Below are positions 7,289 to 15,856 of a DNA stretch of 46,153 nt, piece by piece. Every line of letters begins with the position of its first letter. Within the stretch, counting starts at the first letter, position 1. Both the position numbers and the translations under genes were made by a program. Source of the stretch: Candidatus Poribacteria bacterium (lineage in GTDB: Bacteria > Poribacteria > WGA-4E > WGA-3G); contig JAJDXV010000004.1 in assembly GCA_022823085.1 (NCBI GenBank), positions 1-46,153 on the forward strand, read 5' to 3'. Below the pieces are notes generated by a model. It was given only the letters and a program-made list of their open reading frames with translations. It did no database searches and had not been told where the DNA came from.

Positions 7289-8278
7289 ATGGAAGATATC
7301 TTAAACCGATTCCTTGAGGAATTACCGCACAACCGTTACGATATTGTCAGCAAACATATCTTTGGAACGTTCACAGAAGATTTATTGCGCGCCCTGACCA
7401 AAATCCCAGGACTGAAGTTCCTTGAGCAGCTTGAGACTGAACTGCCCACCGTTGAAATACGCCGTATGGACGTTTTGGCGAAGACACTCGTTGAAGCGCA
7501 AGAAGTTTTAGTACACATTGAGTTCCAAGTCAGCAGGGAGGCGAGGACAGAGATACTCCAACGCAAGGTTGGCTATTTCGGGCGATGCTTTGAAAGATAC
7601 GGTTTGCCAATTTTGTCTTACATCATCTATTTGAGCCCGGATGCAGGTCGGAATGACCCGGGTAGGTATACCCAAGCGTTTCCGGGACACAAGATTGAGA
7701 TAGAGTATCAAGTGATCCGCCTCAGTGAACTTGAGGGTCAGTCCATTTTTGAGACGGGTCAGACTTCCTTAATGGCATTTGCTCCGTTGATGCGACCACG
7801 GGCAGGGGTATCAGCGGTTGAATGGGTTGAGGAGTGTCATCAAATCACGCGCGCACTATCGTTGGAACCAGAGCTTCAGAAGGATTTATTATTATGGCAA
7901 TGGGTTTTGAGTGGTTTAATCGTTGACCCTGCCGACATTCAACATCTAATGGAGGGACCTATGTTAGAATCATCGACTTACCGATATATCCTACAACAAG
8001 GCATCGAACAAGGCATCGAACAAGGCATCGAACAAGGCATCGAACAAGGCATCGAACAAGGCATCGAACAAGGCATCGAACAAGGTAAAAAACAGTACGC
8101 AGTTGAAGCAATACTCACAGTGTTAGATGTCCGATTTCAAACGGATGTCGCAGAAAAGCTAAAGCCTTTTCTGGGTGCCGTTGACGATCTACAACGTCTG
8201 GATCAGTTACATCGTGTTGCCGCGCAAGCATCAAGCATTGATGAGTTTACACATGCCCTCTTGAACCTTGAAAATTGA
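7289..8278 (+). CDS. Rpn-family PD-(D/E)XK nuclease (transposase_31-like)
   Basis: This 329-residue protein belongs to the recombination-promoting nuclease (RpnA-E) / putative transposase family. Features are D59-V-L followed by VLVHIEFQ (about residues 73-80), the D...ExQ variant of the PD-(D/E)XK active site, preceded by the VSKHIFGTFTEDLLRAL opening. Rpn proteins are DNA endonucleases; some have been linked to phage defence and to RecA-independent recombination. Residues 238-265 are seven perfect GIEQ repeats ending in GKKQ, coded by a 12-bp minisatellite; this is the low-complexity linker usual before the short C-terminal helical tail of such proteins. It has its own strong promoter and probably no leader. 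It is monocistronic and convergent with nothing nearby. Confidence 0.82.
   Translation: MEDILNRFLEELPHNRYDIVSKHIFGTFTEDLLRALTKIPGLKFLEQLETELPTVEIRRMDVLAKTLVEAQEVLVHIEFQVSREARTEILQRKVGYFGRCFERYGLPILSYIIYLSPDAGRNDPGRYTQAFPGHKIEIEYQVIRLSELEGQSIFETGQTSLMAFAPLMRPRAGVSAVEWVEECHQITRALSLEPELQKDLLLWQWVLSGLIVDPADIQHLMEGPMLESSTYRYILQQGIEQGIEQGIEQGIEQGIEQGIEQGIEQGKKQYAVEAILTVLDVRFQTDVAEKLKPFLGAVDDLQRLDQLHRVAAQASSIDEFTHALLNLEN
8000..8083 (+). repeat. 12-bp minisatellite, 7 perfect copies
   Basis: Seven uninterrupted copies of GGCATCGAACAA lie inside the Rpn nuclease gene, coding for Gly-Ile-Glu-Gln each time. Because the unit is four codons, gain or loss of units by slippage would change linker length without shifting the frame. 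Confidence 0.95.
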
Positions 8279-8441
8279 ATGCGCTCGGTAGCGGAGCCTC
8301 CCTGTCTGATGCGTCGTAAAATAACAGACACCTCCGTGTATCGCTTCGCGATGACACACAGCAGTGCCTGCCACTTTTACTGAAAATATGAAGATGAACA
8401 TGTCCCAGAACTGACAGAAATATAGTTTATAGGTTGGGTTT

Positions 8442-9032
8442 ATGGAAATTTCGCGTATCCATATCGTCGGCGGTGATGCGCAGGCTGGCACATACGTTTT
8501 GCGAATTCGCCTTAAAGAGAACACTACACTGCAATTCGGTCGATTCAAGAAAGGCAAACTGATTTCACTGCCTGCTGGCGACTATACGTATGTCGGTTCT
8601 GCCTTATCGGAGAAGGGCTCAACTTCGCTGGCGCGGCGACTTGTCCGGCACGCAACGCGAAGTGGAGATAAGCCGCCACACATTATCCGAGAAGATATGA
8701 TAAATCGGTTCGCCGAATGCGGTTTGGGGCCTCGGGACCCTCTACCCAAAAGCGGTAAAACATTGTTCTGGAACATCGATTTTCTTTTAAATTTGCAAGT
8801 CGCTGAGATTGTCAGTATTCTTGCGATTCGTTCTCCTGAACGTCTGGAACATCCAATCGCTGTTTTACTCGAACGAGATACTGAGACACAGATCATCGAA
8901 AAAGGTTTAGGCGCGAATGACGCACCGCGCAATACGCATATCCTGCGAGCCAACGCAGATGAGGCGTGGTGGGCATCGTTCGCTGATCGTATACAGGAAA
9001 ACTTCTCAAATCAGACAAGTACTATTAACTGA
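8442..9032 (+). CDS. GIY-YIG/DUF123 family protein
   Basis: This 196-residue protein matches the DUF123 (Uri-type GIY-YIG-like) family: GTYVLRIRL at the start, [13 protein letters not shown] (the GIY-YIG equivalent, about residues 45-57), then [18 protein letters not shown] and WNIDFLL. The family contains predicted endonucleases, some fused to endonuclease III or methyltransferases, but its physiological role is not settled. After about residue 120 the sequence is lineage-specific. There is no strong Shine-Dalgarno before the ATG. The aminopeptidase gene begins 8 bp after its stop, suggesting one transcript. Confidence 0.8.
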   Translation: MEISRIHIVGGDAQAGTYVLRIRLKENTTLQFGRFKKGKLISLPAGDYTYVGSALSEKGSTSLARRLVRHATRSGDKPPHIIREDMINRFAECGLGPRDPLPKSGKTLFWNIDFLLNLQVAEIVSILAIRSPERLEHPIAVLLERDTETQIIEKGLGANDAPRNTHILRANADEAWWASFADRIQENFSNQTSTIN

Positions 9033-9039
9033 GGTGGCT

Positions 9040-10152
9040 ATGCACGACCCACGACTTGATAAACTTGCAAATGTACTTACGAACCATTCTACGAAGGTTC
9101 AACCCGATGAATTTGTGCTTATCGAAGGCATTGACATCCCACAGGAGATGGTCATTGCGCTGATCCGCGCCGTGCGGAAAGCGGGTGGTATTCCGCTTGT
9201 TGAACTCAAGCAGAACCGTATCCACCGTGAAATTATCCTCGGTGGCGACGATGCCGGTATACAGCTGATGGGTGAATACGAGATATATCGGATGAAAAAG
9301 GTACAGGCGTATATCGGGATTCGTGGGAGTCATAATATCACAGAGATGTCTGATGTCCCGTCGGAAGCGATCCAGCGTTATCAAAAGTATTGGTCGCGTC
9401 CGCTCAACGATATCCGCGTGCCACGGACAAAATGGGTTGTGCTACGGTGGCCCCATCCGGCGATGGCGCAGCAGGCAAAGATGAGTACGGAGGCGTTTGA
9501 GGACTACTATTTCGACGTTTGCACGCTCGACTACAGCCGAATGGAACAGGCGATGATTCCGCTGAAATCCATGATGGAGGAAACCGATGAAGTCCGTATC
9601 GTTGGTGAGGGTACCGATTTGCGGTTCAGCATCAAGGACATCCCAGTGATTCCGTGTGCCGGTGAATATAATATACCTGATGGCGAATGCTTCACCTCAC
9701 CCGTACGGGATTCTGTCAATGGCACGATCCATTTCAATACACCGACAATCTATCAAGGCACAACCTTTACAGGCATCCGACTCCGTTTTGAAGAGGGTAA
9801 AGTTGTTGCGGCATCGGCGAATAACACCGAAAGGCTGAACGCCATCCTTGATACCGACGAAGGTGCGCGTTATATCGGCGAGTTTGCGATTGCGTTCAAC
9901 CCGTACATCACAGATCCGATGTTGGATATCCTGTTCGATGAGAAGATCGCAGGTTCTTTTCACTTCACCCCCGGTCAGGCTTATGAGGAAGCAGATAACG
10001 GAAATCGTTCGGCTGTACATTGGGATATGGTGATGATCCAGACACCGGAACACGGCGGTGGAGAGATGTTCTTCGACGGAACACTTGTTAGAAAGAACGG
10101 TCGCTTCGTCCATCCCGCACTGGAAGGGTTGAACCCGGAGAACCTAAAATGA
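9040..10152 (+). CDS. M29-type aminopeptidase
   Basis: This 370-residue cytosolic metallo-aminopeptidase belongs to the thermophilic aminopeptidase family (M29, AmpS/PepS-like). Family marks are [20 protein letters not shown] at the start, the [10 protein letters not shown] segment carrying the first glutamate ligand, GEFAIAFNP, the SFHF histidine and SAVHWDMV. Family members bind a two-metal centre and release N-terminal residues from peptides. I chose ATG 9040, preceded by GAGG, because the longer frame from 8917 overlaps the upstream gene and adds 41 unrelated residues. The stop overlaps the next start (ATGA at 10149-10152), so translation is probably coupled. Confidence 0.87.
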   Translation: MHDPRLDKLANVLTNHSTKVQPDEFVLIEGIDIPQEMVIALIRAVRKAGGIPLVELKQNRIHREIILGGDDAGIQLMGEYEIYRMKKVQAYIGIRGSHNITEMSDVPSEAIQRYQKYWSRPLNDIRVPRTKWVVLRWPHPAMAQQAKMSTEAFEDYYFDVCTLDYSRMEQAMIPLKSMMEETDEVRIVGEGTDLRFSIKDIPVIPCAGEYNIPDGECFTSPVRDSVNGTIHFNTPTIYQGTTFTGIRLRFEEGKVVAASANNTERLNAILDTDEGARYIGEFAIAFNPYITDPMLDILFDEKIAGSFHFTPGQAYEEADNGNRSAVHWDMVMIQTPEHGGGEMFFDGTLVRKNGRFVHPALEGLNPENLK

Positions 10153-10634
10153 GCAGAAGACAACACCTGGTACACGGTGATCCGCGACGGTTTGAAGTCG
10201 TCGCAGATTTCATCGCTTCACAATACGGCAGGACAATCCACAGCATCGCTGATGTCGCTGGCGGCAAAGGGATACTGACGCGTCTGCTTAGAAAAAAGAA
10301 GAACTTTGAATGTGAACTCATTGACCCGCGCCGCACGGTGCTTAAAGGGATCGAGCACCGACCGGAGCAATTTGAACCGGAGATGGCGGATTATTATGAT
10401 TTGTTAGTCGGACTCCATCCGGATGGTGCGTTGCGTCAATTGGGAGAGGCAGCCCTCGTCCGTCCTGCTGTGATAGTCCCGTGCTGTAACTTCTGGGACG
10501 AGCAACGTCGTGGGCAGTATGCGTTATTAGAGGCAATTGAGGACTTCTACCGAGAACATTCAATCCGATTTGAACGAATTGAACTCGGTTTCAAAGGACC
10601 GAAGAATATCGCTATCGTCTCCGAACCCACTTAA
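10149..10634 (+). CDS. SAM-dependent methyltransferase-like protein
   Basis: This is a 161-residue protein. The segment [18 protein letters not shown] (about residues 29-46) is a Rossmann-type SAM-binding motif I, and [10 protein letters not shown] is the acidic strand that follows. Further on, [17 protein letters not shown] and VIVPCCNFW resemble motif IV and V strands of small class I methyltransferases that act on RNA or small molecules. It starts within the stop codon of the aminopeptidase gene (ATGA), a sign of translational coupling. The substrate is unknown. The protein is shorter than most members but appears complete. Confidence 0.72.
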   Translation: MSRRQHLVHGDPRRFEVVADFIASQYGRTIHSIADVAGGKGILTRLLRKKKNFECELIDPRRTVLKGIEHRPEQFEPEMADYYDLLVGLHPDGALRQLGEAALVRPAVIVPCCNFWDEQRRGQYALLEAIEDFYREHSIRFERIELGFKGPKNIAIVSEPT

Positions 10635-10763
10635 TACCCTACACACTGATTTAAGTAGTCTACAAGGGATCATTTTATTCTTTCGGATCCCGCTTGGCAG
10701 ATTGTGCGCGGTTCCAAAAACAACCTGTCTTTATTGAAAGAGACTGAAAATGCCATATATTAC

Positions 10764-10883
10764 AGGACTTACGCAATTTTGACGATAGCCAGTTTTTTTC
10801 GGGGATATTTCTCGGAAAACACAGCGTTCTTGGGGCACAGACTAACAGTCTATGCTACAAAAGAGAAGCATGCGTAAGTCCTA
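10764..10883. mobile_element. MITE-like element, copy 3 (120 bp, diverged)
   Basis: This is a diverged copy of the element at 1540. Terminal repeats aggacttacgca (10764-10775) and tgcgtaagtcct (10871-10882) are intact, while the interior differs strongly. The central hairpin is kept with a different stem, agact (10839-10843) pairing with agtct (10847-10851) around aac. The left flank is CA rather than TA. The rest of the 332-bp gap between the methyltransferase-like gene and the AlkB-like gene shows no other feature. Confidence 0.75.
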
Positions 10884-10966
10884 AGATTAATGCTTGGTGG
10901 ATGGCATTCTACTAAAGTATCCCATGATATGCTTTGCAATTGGTAATTTTTCAAAGGAGTCTAACC

Positions 10967-11644
10967 ATGGTAGAACAGGCAGAACAACTCGAATTGAATC
11001 TGGAACTACCAGAACCAAATAAGCAATTACCTCAGTCATTTCTTGGAGAAAAAAGAGAAAAAGAAGAGGTATGGATTGAAGAAGCTCCGGGATTGCTGTA
11101 TATAAAAAATTATATCACAGCGGATGAACATGGTGCGTTATTAGCACATGTTGACAACGAACTTTGGCTTGACGACTTAAAGCGTCGCGTTCAGCATTAC
11201 GGATTCAAGTATAACTATAGGGCGCGTAAGGTGGATATGAGCATGCGTGTTGGTGAGTTGCCAGAATGGTTGAAGAACCTAAGCAAAAAATTGCATCAAG
11301 ATAAATACATGCCGGAAGCAGCGGATCAGGTGATTGTCAATGAATACCTTCCTGGGCAAGGGATTTCAGCACATATTGATTGTGAACCCTGTTTCAAGGA
11401 TACAATCATCTCTTTAAGTTTGGGTTCCGGTTGCATCATGAATTTCACAAACAAATTAGACAAAACCCAAAAAATACCTGTCTGGCTTGAGCCAAGAAGT
11501 CTTGTTGTTCTGAGAGGTGAAGCGAGATATGGATGGTTGCACAGTATTGCAGCTAGAAAATGGGACGAATGGGAAGGAGAGAGGCGTGACAGAAACCGAC
11601 GGGTATCTCTAACATTTAGAAAGGTAATTATAAATAAGGTATAA
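10967..11644 (+). CDS. AlkB-like 2OG-Fe(II) dioxygenase
   Basis: This 225-residue protein belongs to the AlkB family of 2-oxoglutarate- and iron-dependent dioxygenases, which remove alkyl groups from nucleic acid bases. The core shows VNEYLPGQGISAHIDCEP with the iron ligands His and Asp (HxD), the distal ligand in YGWLHSIAAR, and the 2OG-binding arginines in RRVSLTFRK. The arrangement resembles ALKBH8-type or plant-type bacterial homologues more than E. coli AlkB. AAAGGAG eight bases before the ATG at 10967 supports this start over the one at 10934. It lies alone between copy 3 of the repeat element and the sulfatase gene. DNA or RNA repair is the likely role. Confidence 0.85.
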   Translation: MVEQAEQLELNLELPEPNKQLPQSFLGEKREKEEVWIEEAPGLLYIKNYITADEHGALLAHVDNELWLDDLKRRVQHYGFKYNYRARKVDMSMRVGELPEWLKNLSKKLHQDKYMPEAADQVIVNEYLPGQGISAHIDCEPCFKDTIISLSLGSGCIMNFTNKLDKTQKIPVWLEPRSLVVLRGEARYGWLHSIAARKWDEWEGERRDRNRRVSLTFRKVIINKV

Positions 11645-11766
11645 ACATCGGAAATCGCACCATCTTTGGAGACGACAACCACCAGGCACTCTGAGGTATA
11701 GATTCCAAGAGAACCAATCTCATCAACAATATTTCAAGACTCACAGATTTTGCGAAAAGGAGTAAT

Positions 11767-13203
11767 ATGGCACAACAACCCAATATCCTCTTTCTTCTGA
11801 CTGACCAGCAACGTTTTGATTCACTTGGTTGCAACGGTGCGCCGATTTGCAGAACGCCGGCTGTTGACGAGATCGCTGCGACAGGTATGCGGTTCACGAA
11901 TGCCTATACGCCGATCGCGCTCTGTTCTCCTGCACGTGGCTCTCTGCTCACCGGACTCTATCCACACAACCACGGGCAGCTGTCGAATATGGGGAACTTT
12001 AACGGCGTGTTTGCAAACCAGATCCTCGACAAACCCGCCTATCCGAAACTCTTGAGTGCAGCAGGCTATCGGGTCGGTTGCATCGGTAAATGGCATCTCG
12101 CTAAACAGGGTGACACTGAATTCTGGGGGTATGACAAATGGCACCCGTATAGCGAATGGCATCAGTGGCTCCGTGATGACGGGATTGACTTCCGAATTGA
12201 TAGGGATGCTGTCCAACCTTTTGAATGGGGTGGTGATGCACCCTTCTACGGCAGGCTTCCGCTCCCCGTCGAACGGACGATGGAGGCGTGGACTGCGGAT
12301 AAAACGATCGAACGCATCAACGGCTATTCGGATGCCGAGCAACCCTTTATGATTGCGGCGAATTTCTTCGGACCGCATTTTCCGTATGCTGTGCCAGCAC
12401 CTTACGACACAATGTACGATCCGAGCACCGTTGAACGCTGGGGCAACTTCGACGAGCAGTTCATCAACAAACCGCTTATCCAGCAGAAGGAGATGCTCCG
12501 GTGGAACGCCAGCCACCTCACTTGGCCCGATTGGCAGAAGGTTATCGCTGCGTATTGGGGATTCTGCACCTTCATTGACGATCAGGTGCGACGCATTCTC
12601 GACTGCCTTGAAGCAAACGGTATGTCAGAGAATACTGTTGTCATCTTTTCAACCGACCATGGTGATATGCTCGGTAGCCATCGGCTTTTCAATAAGGGTT
12701 TTCACATGTACGAGGAGACGCACCACATCCCACTCGTCATCCGATGGCCCGGCGGGGTATCACCCGGAACGACGTGTGATGAATTTGTGAACCTTGTAGA
12801 CCTCATGCCTACGTTCTTGGAACTCGGTGGTGCCGAAACTCCTGATAATCTTGACGGTAGATCCATTGTGCCGCTCTTACGCGGTGAAGCTGTCGAGGAT
12901 TGGCCAGATGACGTGTTCGCTGAATTTCATGGGTATGAACCGACACTCGCCTCTGTCAGGATGGTGCGGACGGATTCGTGGAAGTACGTCTACAACCCGT
13001 ACAGCGAGGACGAACTCTACGATATGAAGAGCGACCCGCATGAACTCCACAACGTAGCAAACCAACTCGGTTATAAGCATGTGCTTCGCCGGATGAAGGC
13101 GCGTATGGTTGATCGTTTGCGTGAAACGAAGGACAACATCGTCATGGACGGCGGATGGCAGAGCAATTCGTTTGATCTGCTCATATCTGGAAGAGAAAGA
13201 TAA
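11767..13203 (+). CDS. Sulfatase (formylglycine type)
   Basis: This 478-residue protein belongs to the type I sulfatase family. It opens NILFLLTDQQR, with metal ligand D13, has the sulfatase signature CSPARG with Cys53 as the residue converted to formylglycine, GKWHL, and the second metal site STDHGDMLG (D297, H298). The C-terminus has the usual LYDMKSDPHELHN segment. There is no signal peptide, which is unusual for a polysaccharide sulfatase and suggests a cytosolic substrate or non-classical export. Cys-type sulfatases need a formylglycine-generating enzyme or anaerobic maturase; none lies in the window. A good AAAAGGAG precedes the ATG. Together with the sialidase and LamG genes it suggests degradation of sulfated or sialylated glycans. 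Confidence 0.9.
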   Translation: MAQQPNILFLLTDQQRFDSLGCNGAPICRTPAVDEIAATGMRFTNAYTPIALCSPARGSLLTGLYPHNHGQLSNMGNFNGVFANQILDKPAYPKLLSAAGYRVGCIGKWHLAKQGDTEFWGYDKWHPYSEWHQWLRDDGIDFRIDRDAVQPFEWGGDAPFYGRLPLPVERTMEAWTADKTIERINGYSDAEQPFMIAANFFGPHFPYAVPAPYDTMYDPSTVERWGNFDEQFINKPLIQQKEMLRWNASHLTWPDWQKVIAAYWGFCTFIDDQVRRILDCLEANGMSENTVVIFSTDHGDMLGSHRLFNKGFHMYEETHHIPLVIRWPGGVSPGTTCDEFVNLVDLMPTFLELGGAETPDNLDGRSIVPLLRGEAVEDWPDDVFAEFHGYEPTLASVRMVRTDSWKYVYNPYSEDELYDMKSDPHELHNVANQLGYKHVLRRMKARMVDRLRETKDNIVMDGGWQSNSFDLLISGRER

Positions 13204-13298
13204 GACGGGTGTTCTTTTTCTTGTTGGAGCGGTTTGTAACACCAAAATCGGATTTGAAAAAAATATGGAAATGTGATAACATGTTCATACTTTAAAAA

Positions 13299-13419
13299 TA
13301 GGACTTACGCACTTTTGGCTATAGGTGGCTCTGTTAGATGAAATTCTTCTGAAAACACAGCGTTCTGGTGTCACAATCTAACAGATTGTGGTACAAAAGA
13401 GCGATATGCGTAAGTCCTA
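13299..13419. mobile_element. MITE-like element, copy 2 (121 bp)
   Basis: This copy is identical over all 121 bases to that at 1540-1660, including both terminal repeats, the 8-bp hairpin and the TA at each end. It lies in the 319-bp gap between the sulfatase and the phosphohexomutase genes. Identity across 12 kb points to recent movement or gene conversion. No other feature is seen in the gap. Confidence 0.85.
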
Positions 13420-13522
13420 AAAAATTCAAAAACAGTAGCCTGCAACAACGGCGCAGGCGGATTTCAGAAATGGATATAATAGCGTTAATGCCCGCTACTT
13501 CTCCGCAAGGTAAATTAAAAAA

Positions 13523-15709
13523 ATGATTATCACAGTTGACGAAAGCTACCGCCATAGACGGGACCGCACTGAGCAACAACTCTTCGCAGTTGTTGACGAG
13601 AACACACCCGATTCCATTAAAACACCCCTTTTTCCGCAAGACGAGTCAGAGGCATTCACATTTCACCTCGATAAAGAACTGATTGAACGTTTGAACCTCT
13701 GGGAATGGTTTCGGAACTATGCGAAAGAGGCGCAGGTCTCAACGGCTGGCATCCGGGGTCCGCAGAATATCTTATACCCGTGGGACACCCGGTTTCCGAT
13801 TAATCAGGTTGGGATTATCTTAGCAACGCTCGGGAAAAGTCTTGTCGCTAAGGAAACCGCGAATGGAAGATTGGTTGAGAAACTTGCAGGATGTGAAGTG
13901 CGTTACAACTCACAGAAATATGTTGAATATATCGCTCGGATCCAAGCTGCACAAGGAATTCGCACTTATGTACCGCAAGCATTTGGTACACTACCGATTT
14001 GGATGGCATCGTTCCTGATCTTCATGCTTGACTTAGACGGTGGTGAGCATGTCACATCAAGCCATTCTGTGAGCACCAAAAACGCAACGAAAGACCTCAA
14101 TAACCAGGGAAGTCAATACCTGCCAGAAGAGTCCATGCGGTTCGTCAACAAGATTGAAGAGATTCTCAAAACTGCTGAAACGGAAGGGTACACGATTCAG
14201 TTCAGCACCGCCGATGATGCACACATCGATTTTGAACGGCTTGATGAACTCCACGACGGTGTCCAACTCTATGTCGGCTATCTCAAGAGCGGTGTCGCTA
14301 CGGCTGCCAATATCAATCTCATTCGCGAAGCGAAACCAGCAATCGTTGTTGATTGTGTTGGCGGGTGTATGTATCGTCCGATGCGTGCGATCTTTGAACG
14401 ACTGGGGATTGCGAACTCTGTCCGTTGGCTCCACGTTGAGGCGGACCCGCTGTATCACAACATTGGGAAACTTGATCGGAACCCGAAAACCGGGGCGGCT
14501 GAATTCTACGATCTCGGCTGCGATTTCAGTATCCTTGATGTCGTCCGATCGGTAGACTATGCGACAAAACTCAAAGCGCAACCGGTTGGAACTATCATTG
14601 AAGCGACCGATCCGGATGGCGATCGGCTTATCGTTTGTGAAATAGAGGATGCGTCGCGGGCAGAAACATTGGGGCACCTCGGGGTCGATTTTCTGGATAT
14701 CGGTGATAACCGGCTCTTGACGATTTACACGCCGAATCAAGCATTTCTTATGTTGATGGATTTCTATGCCAAGCAGCTGAAAGCCGCTGGACTTTGGGAA
14801 AATCATCCGCGGTTTATGATTAAGACAACGCCTTCCGCACTCGCTTGGGATCAGTGGGGCGCAGCGAATGGGGTTGACGTTATTAACGTGCCAGTCGGTT
14901 TCAAAGAGATCGCCGCGATTATGAAGAAAATTGAACGGCAGCTCGCGGATGCGCCAGACGCGCCCGTCGTTGTCCAAGATGTCTACGGTGAGACGATATC
15001 ACTCGGTGTGCAGCCGCGACTCATCTTCGCAGGCGAAGAGAGCGGCGGAATGATTACGGGTCCTGAAGAACTCATCCAGAGCCAAGGTAGACGTACTGCC
15101 ATCGCTATGCGTGAGAAATCCGCAGGTGAGTCTATGGTGCTCGTCACTGCACTCGCGGCACACTGCAAACAGGCAAATATATCGCTTTCTGACTATCTCA
15201 CCACCGTTTTTACGGAGAGTCAAATCACCGCAACGTGTGATGTCAGGGAGGACATCACCTATTATAACGAGTCTGAACCGAACCCTGAGAAACTCCGTGC
15301 AGCGAAATTGGAAGGTGAAGCAAAGCGTGATAAGAATGACCTATTTTTCCTCGGCATCGCGATTGCGCTCCGGGATGGCGAAATAGATATGGGTCAGGCC
15401 CGCGCGATCCTTGCGGACGCGCTACCGGATCTCGATTTCACAACGCTTGAGGATGTCCGATTTGTCGGTGATGGGAGTTACTTGGTGTTTCGTGATAAGT
15501 TTGTTGAAGTCCGAAAGTCTGGCACGGATGCGAAAACGAAGGCGTATGCCTCCGGCTCCGATAAAGCGGAGTGTCGGAAGTTCGCTAAAGCCTTCGGTGA
15601 GGCGAGTGGCGACTTAACCGAACTTTACACTGAACAGATCGGTCAAAATTACCTAAGGGATGTTGAAAAAAGAGCACGACAGATTTATGACGCGTTTCAG
15701 GCAGAATAG
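13523..15709 (+). CDS. Phosphoglucomutase/phosphomannomutase family protein
   Basis: This 728-residue protein belongs to the alpha-D-phosphohexomutase family. The STAGIRGPQN segment (about residues 74-83) matches the substrate-binding opening, the DPDGDR metal-binding loop is at 363-368, and GEESGGM near 500 is the sugar-binding loop. The phosphoserine loop is unusual: instead of TASHNP it reads SSHSVSTKNATKD (about 177-189). The protein is about 150-250 residues longer than typical members. It would interconvert hexose 1- and 6-phosphates in the cytosol. The stop codon overlaps the start of a short palindromic repeat (15709-15833) that recurs after the next gene. Confidence 0.85.
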   Translation: MIITVDESYRHRRDRTEQQLFAVVDENTPDSIKTPLFPQDESEAFTFHLDKELIERLNLWEWFRNYAKEAQVSTAGIRGPQNILYPWDTRFPINQVGIILATLGKSLVAKETANGRLVEKLAGCEVRYNSQKYVEYIARIQAAQGIRTYVPQAFGTLPIWMASFLIFMLDLDGGEHVTSSHSVSTKNATKDLNNQGSQYLPEESMRFVNKIEEILKTAETEGYTIQFSTADDAHIDFERLDELHDGVQLYVGYLKSGVATAANINLIREAKPAIVVDCVGGCMYRPMRAIFERLGIANSVRWLHVEADPLYHNIGKLDRNPKTGAAEFYDLGCDFSILDVVRSVDYATKLKAQPVGTIIEATDPDGDRLIVCEIEDASRAETLGHLGVDFLDIGDNRLLTIYTPNQAFLMLMDFYAKQLKAAGLWENHPRFMIKTTPSALAWDQWGAANGVDVINVPVGFKEIAAIMKKIERQLADAPDAPVVVQDVYGETISLGVQPRLIFAGEESGGMITGPEELIQSQGRRTAIAMREKSAGESMVLVTALAAHCKQANISLSDYLTTVFTESQITATCDVREDITYYNESEPNPEKLRAAKLEGEAKRDKNDLFFLGIAIALRDGEIDMGQARAILADALPDLDFTTLEDVRFVGDGSYLVFRDKFVEVRKSGTDAKTKAYASGSDKAECRKFAKAFGEASGDLTELYTEQIGQNYLRDVEKRARQIYDAFQAE

Positions 15710-15833
15710 TTGTCAGTTATCGGTTAACAGTTTTTAGTTAAGAGTCTTCCGTAAGAGATAACGCGCTCTTCGCAGTTTTTAGGAAGCGAAGCGTTGTTCA
15801 GAGAGTCTCTTGTTTGATAACTGAAAACTGAAA
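15709..15833. repeat. GTTGTCAGTT-type intergenic palindromic repeat, copy A
   Basis: This element starts gttgtcagttatcgg and ends with tgataactgaaaactgaaaac, so its ends are related inverted sequences. It begins inside the stop codon of the upstream gene. A second member lies at 16942-17070, and partial sequences of the same kind occur near 27300-27335. Internal hairpins include gcgctcttcgc and cgaagcg arms. Its function is unknown. Confidence 0.55.
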
Positions 15834-15856
15834 ACGACTACAAAATGGAGATTATC

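Noticed and set aside
8000..8083. CRISPR-like direct repeats
   Set aside because: The units are 12 bp, contiguous, without spacers, and in frame with a coding sequence.
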